In this document: positions 60,601 through 64,000 of the stretch, piece by piece | How the letters are laid out: every line of letters begins with the position of its first letter | Position numbering within the stretch: the stretch's first letter is position 1 | Assembly (NCBI RefSeq): GCF_001625305.1 | Contig: NW_017802658.1 | Span: 804,575 to 868,574 of the forward strand | Length of the DNA: 64,000 bases | Direction of reading: 5' to 3' | DNA from: Branchiostoma belcheri | Lineage: Eukaryota; Chordata; Leptocardii; Amphioxiformes; Branchiostomatidae | Position numbers and translations under genes: made by a program | The notes under the pieces: generated by a model | Database searches by the model: none | The model's input: the letters and a program-made list of their open reading frames with translations, nothing else | Told to the model about the DNA's origin: nothing

Positions 60601-63487
60601 TGGTTTGGTTTGGTTTGGTTTGGTTTGGTAACCAGGCTATTGAAAACTGGCCACAATTATGATCTTATAGGAGTATCAATTTTTGGAATCTTGTTATACT
60701 ATAGGAAACAAAAAAGGCTTTTGCATAATGGCTGTTTTAAATGTATCTTGTGTGAGCATTTTGTGTGAGCATTTACTTTTCTCGTGTGAACATTTATAAC
60801 AACTTGTACATTTGCAGGAGCATCCAGTCTATGAAGGAGATAAAGACAGATGTAGGGTTTGCGCGGACGTGGGTTAGACTGTCCATAGAGAAGAAGATGC
60901 TGTCTGCACATCTCAAGGAGTTACTGGCTGATCAGGAGCTTCTCAAGTAAGCCACGTCATTGGTCCATTCAAACATGCAGCTGACCAATCAACTGACTGC
61001 ATATACATTGTAGGGGATGCATAAGACATATATTTGATTTGAGTCTTTTTTATCTTAAAATTTAGCTAAGTGTCAAGAAAGGATATCATTGGTCAATTGA
61101 CTGCATTTTGCACTATATTCAAGTCTTGTATTTTTTCTTTCAAGTTACTACTGTAAATGTACGAAGAAATATTTTTAACCTCCTTGAATGTGCACATCAG
61201 AATGATGATTATGAAAATTGCTAAGTTACTGATCTACTGCTTGTGAAGAAAGGATGTCATTTGTCAGCTGTACATTTGAATCAACTAATCAGACTACAGA
61301 TTGACTATTACAGGCAAACATAGAAGAAACTAATTGCATTTGCAAAACTAAAGTCAGAAGAATATATAACCACCATGCATTTCTTGCATTGGCAAGTTAA
61401 ACCTCCTCTCTGCTGCCTAACCCCATAATCAACACAAATTTTGTGCCAAATGGGCACCTTAGCATGCTGAAGGTTAATGTGTACTGATTTTGTGCCATAC
61501 CTCAGGTCCCGGTACAAGAGGTACGCGTTCCTGCGTTCGGAGGAGGAGAGAGAACAGTTCCTGTATCACCTCCTGTCACTCAACGCTGTCGACTACTTCT
61601 GTTTCACCAACTGTTTCACTGCCACAGGTTTGAACATGCTAACTTATGATTAGAAGTACTTGTTTTGGGTGGCTGAGTTTGTCATAGAATTAGATTCTGT
61701 TGCATGGTGGATGGGAGGTGATTTTAACAGTTGATTAATAAGGAAGTCATGCCTACAGTAAAGGTGGACGGTAATGTATGGAGTGGTGTGATTCCCAATT
61801 AAATAACATTATACAATCCCCTCCACAGTTTCATTACATTCATGAAAACCCAAGACAATTCCAGGAGGTCTGTGAAAGTTGCAAAAACCCAAAATAGTTC
61901 TAGGAAGTATGAATTTAGATGCTTCCATTGCTAGAATAAATATATGGTATGGAATGAATTAACCCTTTCTTTGCTATGCTTGCAGCAACAATAAGCAGTT
62001 AGCATATGATAAAGTCTGTTTTAGTACTTTTACTTCTACTTTTACAGTTACACCTTACCTGGTGGTTGTACCCAGCAAACATGTATGGTATAGAAAAGGT
62101 TAACCCTTTCCTTGCTATGCCAGTCATTGTCAGTACAAGCTTAATGCTTGGGCAAATCCACAGCAAGCAGAAGGTTATAATAAGGAAGTGTGTTTTGTTC
62201 CCCAGTCATTCCATACCGTGTGGTGATCGTGCCCAGTCGTAAGTTTAACGCCTCCACCACGACTGCCCAGCCCTGGATGTGTCTGGCAGGGGAGATGAGT
62301 GACACGGGCATCATACAGCTGCCCAAAAATACTCTGGAGATGACATTCGAGGTACACTTGTTTTAGTTTATATTTAGATCTGTAAATTTGTTGATTTTTT
62401 TCCTCATATATTTTTCTCAGATACATTTTTCTCAGAGTATTATGTCCAACAGAAAGAGTCATCTGATTTTAAGTTACTGTGATAACTTTATGGACAGATG
62501 TAATACATAACCTCACTCTCCATATTAAATGTACCTTCCCACCACAAGAATCACACCCACACACTGTGTTGAATGTACTTTCACCTGTAATCAAAGCCTC
62601 ACCCCCAAAATGTTGTAAAATGTACCTTCCCCAGCATAAGAACCTTGGCCTGATGATGACATAACAGTAGACTGATGCCCAACCCCACACTGTCTGTGAA
62701 TGTACTGTCCCCTAATGATATATCCCTAACACACTGTTACTGTACCTCCCCCAGCATAAGAACCTGGGCCTGATGACCACCCTGCGTATCGGCCATGACA
62801 ACAGTGGACTGATGCCCAAATGGATGGTGGAGTACATCCTGGTTAGGAACGAGGTCACAGGTCACACATACAAGTAAGACAGTCTTTTTTTTCATTTTTA
62901 TTTATTTTTACCAGTAGGTCACACTCAGGTCAATAACCTGTTTTTCAGGTAACCATGGGCATATAAAAGTTTCATACACAAGACAGTATGTCATGCAGTT
63001 TTAGATTAGCAAGACATTTTGTGTGCCAACTTGAAGTTTTAAACCTAGATTTAAAACACCAGTATGATACCAAGTAACGCTGTAAACACCTATATTATGC
63101 CCTGGCCAAATGTTTCAATCCCCGAGTAATTCCTATAGATGAATGGACTAGTGGCTAGACATGTTCTTGGGAAAGGCTCTTAACATGACTTTTGTCACTC
63201 CACCTCTGTATAAAATGGGCACCCGTCTTGGGTTATGGAGGTAAAAGGCAGTGGAAGGAGAGGGATGGGCTTTCTCTTCCAATACTGTGCCTCAGACGCA
63301 GTGGACTAACAACCCACTGCTCCTAAACCTACCCCCTACACCATATGCAGAGAAGAACCTTAACTTATCTCATTGTGTACATTCTACAGGTTCCAGTGTG
63401 GTCGGTGGCTGGGGAAGGGAGTGGATGACGGCAGTCTGGAGAGACTGTTGGTGGGAGAGCTGCTGAGAAAACCTGTCGACACTGAAG
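33693..63487 (+). CDS. DENND5: DENND5 (DENN/RUN/PLAT protein), 3' end outside window
   Basis: Seventeen core exons (33693-33789, 44634-44743, 45154-45805, 46090-46277, 46990-47607, 47872-48004, 50108-50258, 52810-52903, 55031-55156, 55732-55884, 56496-56592, 60171-60261, 60818-60946, 61506-61627, 62206-62351, 62755-62873, 63390-63487) join in phase into about 1041 residues. Landmarks matching vertebrate DENND5[113 protein letters not shown] (RUN1 start), [30 protein letters not shown], then a PLAT domain ([10 protein letters not shown] to [16 protein letters not shown]). The DENN module spans about 40-600, RUN1 about 700-918, PLAT about 922-1030. The family acts on Rab GTPases (Rab6 binding, Rab39 exchange) at Golgi/endosomes. 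The second RUN and stop lie past the edge. Intron 1 is 10.8 kb, and one intron is GC-AG. Confidence 0.95.
37540..37653 (+). repeat. Direct repeat with CCAATCAG, 73-bp spacing
   Basis: The block caggtattaatcaagttaaa...cagccaatcagcaagaa at 37540-37580 recurs at 37613-37653 with few changes. Each copy carries ccaatcag. It looks like a local tandem duplication in DENND5 intron 1. Confidence 0.75.
38658..38736. repeat. aaccttct-family palindromic repeat, copy 2
   Basis: Starts ttaaaccttttccccactgc and ends gtgctaagggttaa, with tagctacttca inside; diverged but alignable to the other copies. Confidence 0.55.
41140..41275 (-). repeat. tRNA-derived SINE
   Basis: On the - strand ggttgagtggttagagtgtc (A-box) is followed by gtgggttcgaaccccggc (B-box, perfect ggttcgaaccc). 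5' of this lies a second tRNA-like half (gcgctaccaactgacccggc). It sits in DENND5 intron 1. The acceptor stem does not close, so it is a SINE rather than a tRNA gene. Confidence 0.6.
41311..41389. repeat. aaccttct-family palindromic repeat, copy 3
   Basis: From aaccttcttactgctgccct to cacgtagaaggttaa; the ends are exact inverted repeats (aaccttct/agaaggtt with two changes). Confidence 0.65.
41700..42134. mobile_element. CpG-rich island ending in an acaccgtgttgtat foldback
   Basis: This block is rich in CG in an otherwise AT-rich intron. From about 41996 (caacacggtgtattccg) to 42134 (aaatacaccgtgttgtatt) it is bounded by an inverted repeat, with tccggccttcggccg hairpins inside. The segment 41862-42000 matches 30180-30310 in reverse. 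There are no open frames with recognisable domains. Confidence 0.6.
42218..42358 (+). repeat. gcagtgggttgtt family repeat, copy 2
   Basis: Ends cacctgggtggagtgaggaa exactly as the copy at 30468-30605. Confidence 0.7.
43134..43544. mobile_element. Foldback element, AGGCCACACC-ended family, copy 2
   Basis: Starts ttaggccacaccaagtaaat and ends atttacttggtgtggcctta. The arms extend through atggatgacgtcc, about 35 perfectly paired bases. TTA lies on both outer sides. The interior is unrelated to copies 1 and 3. Confidence 0.8.
44031..44372. mobile_element. Foldback element, AGGCCACACC-ended family, copy 3
   Basis: Starts aggccacaccaatttcaatt and ends aatttctatcggtgtggcat. The arms are shorter and less perfect than in copy 2. 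Confidence 0.6.
44441..44535 (+). repeat. gaaggttagacatccagg-family repeat, copy D (fragment)
   Basis: Contains gttactcaagcaactggaca, gtcagacgtttcaggtagca in family order, just upstream of DENND5 exon 2. Confidence 0.6.
45017..45081 (+). repeat. (AACC)n and (AAAC)n microsatellites
   Basis: An AACC run followed by an AAAC run within a DENND5 intron. Confidence 0.85.
47608..47871 (+). promoter_or_regulatory. GC-AG intron of DENND5
   Basis: Exon 46990-47607 ends AACAAG and the intron opens gcaagt; the acceptor is tctcag at 47871. The protein across the junction (DNK|IM) matches the family, and the next GT (47612) would put the reading frame out of phase, so a GC donor is required. The rest of the donor fits the consensus, as is usual for GC-AG introns. 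Confidence 0.85.
48052..48212. repeat. Foldback relic of the gaaggttagacatccagg family (copy E)
   Basis: Left taacagttacccaagcaa and right tatgagtaactgttac are inverted; the inner part has tagtggatgctacttgaaac, complementary to the family's gtttcaagtagcatccac block. Confidence 0.5.
48459..48823. mobile_element. Foldback element with a 10-bp target duplication
   Basis: Flanked on both sides by the direct repeat ACTATTAGTA (48449-48458 and 48824-48833). Inside, the ends gtgctgcatacc and ggtatgcatcac are inverted, and taggttcaggtccgg-type blocks recur in both orientations. A target duplication of about 10 bases suits Mutator-like elements. Non-coding, so non-autonomous if mobile. Confidence 0.7.
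50292..50495. repeat. Two adjacent hairpins ending in gtgtacagaaagt
   Basis: The first, 50292-50362, runs from gtgtacagaaagtgcaaaa to its complement ttttgcactttctgtacac. A second, diverged one follows, ending tactttctgtacac near 50493. They lie 34 bases past the exon ending at 50258. Confidence 0.6.
51842..51913 (+). CDS. DENND5: Optional 72-nt exon of DENND5
   Basis: Between tcttccag and gtttgt, phase 2 on both sides, 24 codons: [20 protein letters not shown] followed by WDDY. It would sit between the GNN of exon 50108-50258 and [16 protein letters not shown]; skipping it also gives an open frame (GNNRYTRRN). Symmetric phase and a conserved-looking aromatic/acidic sequence suggest a true cassette exon between the DENN module and RUN1. 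Confidence 0.65.
53697..54203. mobile_element. 507-bp foldback element, CpG- and ACGT-rich
   Basis: Begins gcctcggccacaacccgccg and ends cggcgggttgtgaccgaggc, inverted with one mismatch. The interior has many ACGT/CGTA words and short palindromes (cgtacgtacg). Non-coding in practice. Lies in the DENND5 intron between 52904 and 55030. Confidence 0.75.
57408..57775. mobile_element. Giant hairpin built of 20-22 bp tandem repeats
   Basis: Ends are aggggtgccag and ctggcacccct, perfect inverted repeats. The left half is a tandem array of atacagtgcaattttac units with spacers gga or tagt; the right half is the same array in reverse complement (gtaaaattgcactgtat). They meet near 57608. Open frames through it are pure repeats (VYSAILL). 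It sits in the DENND5 intron between 56593 and 60170. Confidence 0.85.
58554..58706 (+). CDS. DENND5: Optional 153-nt exon of DENND5 coding a charged insert
   Basis: Between tttgaag and gtaggt, phase 1 on both sides, 51 codons: [20 protein letters not shown] then [16 protein letters not shown] and [11 protein letters not shown]. It would insert between SPGT of exon 56496-56592 and [12 protein letters not shown], inside the loop of RUN1. The acidic start and polybasic middle look like a bipartite nuclear signal or a phosphoinositide-binding stretch. The open frame extends upstream, so the acceptor could differ. Vertebrate members lack it as far as I know. Confidence 0.55.
60530..60640. repeat. 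Foldback with a (GGTTT)n arm
   Basis: Left gcctggttacc and right ggtaaccaggc are perfect inverted repeats; a (TTTGG)n run fills the right part (60597-60629). Confidence 0.7.
61397..61477. repeat. aaccttct-family palindromic repeat, copy 4
   Basis: Starts ttaaacctcctctctgctgc and ends agcatgctgaaggttaa, 28 bases before a DENND5 exon. Confidence 0.65.
62525..62734 (+). pseudogene. Decayed duplicates of the next DENND5 exon
   Basis: At 62621-62692 the intron repeats the acceptor and start of exon 62755-62873: gtaccttccccag then cataagaacct, ggcctgatga, and after loss of about 19 bases actgatgcccaa. The frame is broken (a stop soon after HKNLGLMM). A still more decayed copy precedes it at about 62530-62575 (gtaccttcccaccacaagaa). 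The unit is about 90-120 bases. Confidence 0.7.
63190..63330 (-). repeat. gcagtgggttgtt family repeat, copy 3 (reverse)
   Basis: Reads aacaacccactgc and ggtaaaaggcagtggaagga on the + strand, the complement of the copies at 30468 and 42218. Confidence 0.65.
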
Positions 63488-64000
63488 GTAGGGCAGTCAG
63501 TTTAACCCCTAGTGTGCCAAGACTGGGAGACAGGGGTACCACCTATTAGGCTATCTTGTTACTTGGGAAGATAAAGGTTAAAAACAAAACTGTTCGCTAA
63601 ATTTGTTGAAAGGGGCTTCCAATATGGTAGCTGCTAGCATGCCATGATCTTTTGTCTGTAATTTGTTCAGTACAAACCAGAAAGCAGATTCTAAAGTTAT
63701 AGCAAATTTAGCATTTTACTTACTGGTAGTTGCATGTGGTTTTCTATGTACATGTAATTTTAGAAGTTTGTTATACATTGTGTAAAGCATGCAGAAAATG
63801 CATGATTTCTTTCAATCTTTGTTGTTTCCTTTTCTGGACAATTCTTACCTGCTTGGCCTTTTCTCCTCTGCCTTGAAGGAGTTCAGTCTTTCCTTTATCC
63901 TTGTGTTCTGCCTTGTTTCTCCGAAGTAGTTCGGACTTCTTGGGTGCACCAGCTTCCCTCACCTATAGAAGGTACTTTGGAACCATCTTTTTTGGTTCAC
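63488..64000 (+). other. DENND5 intron running off the window
   Basis: It starts at the donor gtaggg after exon 63390-63487. No exon for the expected C-terminal RUN2 domain is seen before the edge. Confidence 0.7.

Noticed and set aside
63771-63962. Lys/Arg-rich open frame on the - strand near the right edge
   Set aside because: It lies inside a DENND5 intron with no splice partners or domain; composition reflects a pyrimidine-rich + strand.

Overview
The window looks like a piece of a cephalochordate (amphioxus, Branchiostoma-type) nuclear genome. The reasons are intron-rich genes with GC-rich exons in AT-rich introns, a complete-looking invertebrate DENND5 orthologue, a UEV/RING gene, a C-type lectin exon pair, and a very high density of short foldback (inverted-repeat) elements and tRNA-derived SINE-like sequences. 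No homology search was possible, so the species is an inference. All gene models below come from reading splice sites, codon phase and protein motifs.

Layout. (1) 1-3.3 kb: two exons of a C-type lectin domain on the + strand, cut off at a single N (1422) where a foldback repeat begins, and an isolated signal-peptide exon on the - strand (3197-3272). (2) 3.3-7.9 kb: AT-rich, no gene seen, one foldback element. (3) 7.9-22.7 kb, - strand: a gene whose exons splice in frame to a 400-residue protein with two tandem TSG101-type UEV domains followed by a C-terminal C3HC4 RING finger. Three phase-symmetric small exons (39, 69 and 69 nt) could add Ser/Ala/Arg-rich loops inside the first UEV domain. 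(4) 22.7-28.1 kb: no gene seen, perhaps partly the 3' UTR of the next gene. (5) 28.1-33.2 kb, - strand: a six-exon gene for a 345-residue protein of unknown family with an extremely acidic tail interrupted by a basic cluster. (6) 33.2-33.7 kb: a compact head-to-head promoter with a TCTCGCGAGA palindrome. (7) 33.7 kb to the right edge, + strand: DENND5 (Rab-regulating DENN/RUN/PLAT protein), 17 core exons plus two optional phase-symmetric exons. The last exons, including the second RUN domain, lie outside the window.

How the genes relate. TSG101-type UEV domains work in ubiquitin-dependent endosomal sorting and DENND5 proteins regulate Rab GTPases on membranes, so both large genes belong broadly to membrane traffic. 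I see no evidence that the neighbourhood is functional rather than accidental. The most notable item is the UEV-UEV-RING architecture, which puts two non-catalytic E2-like domains and an E3 RING in one polypeptide, together with its duplicated cassette exons. The second is the number of unrelated foldback element families packed into introns and spacers.
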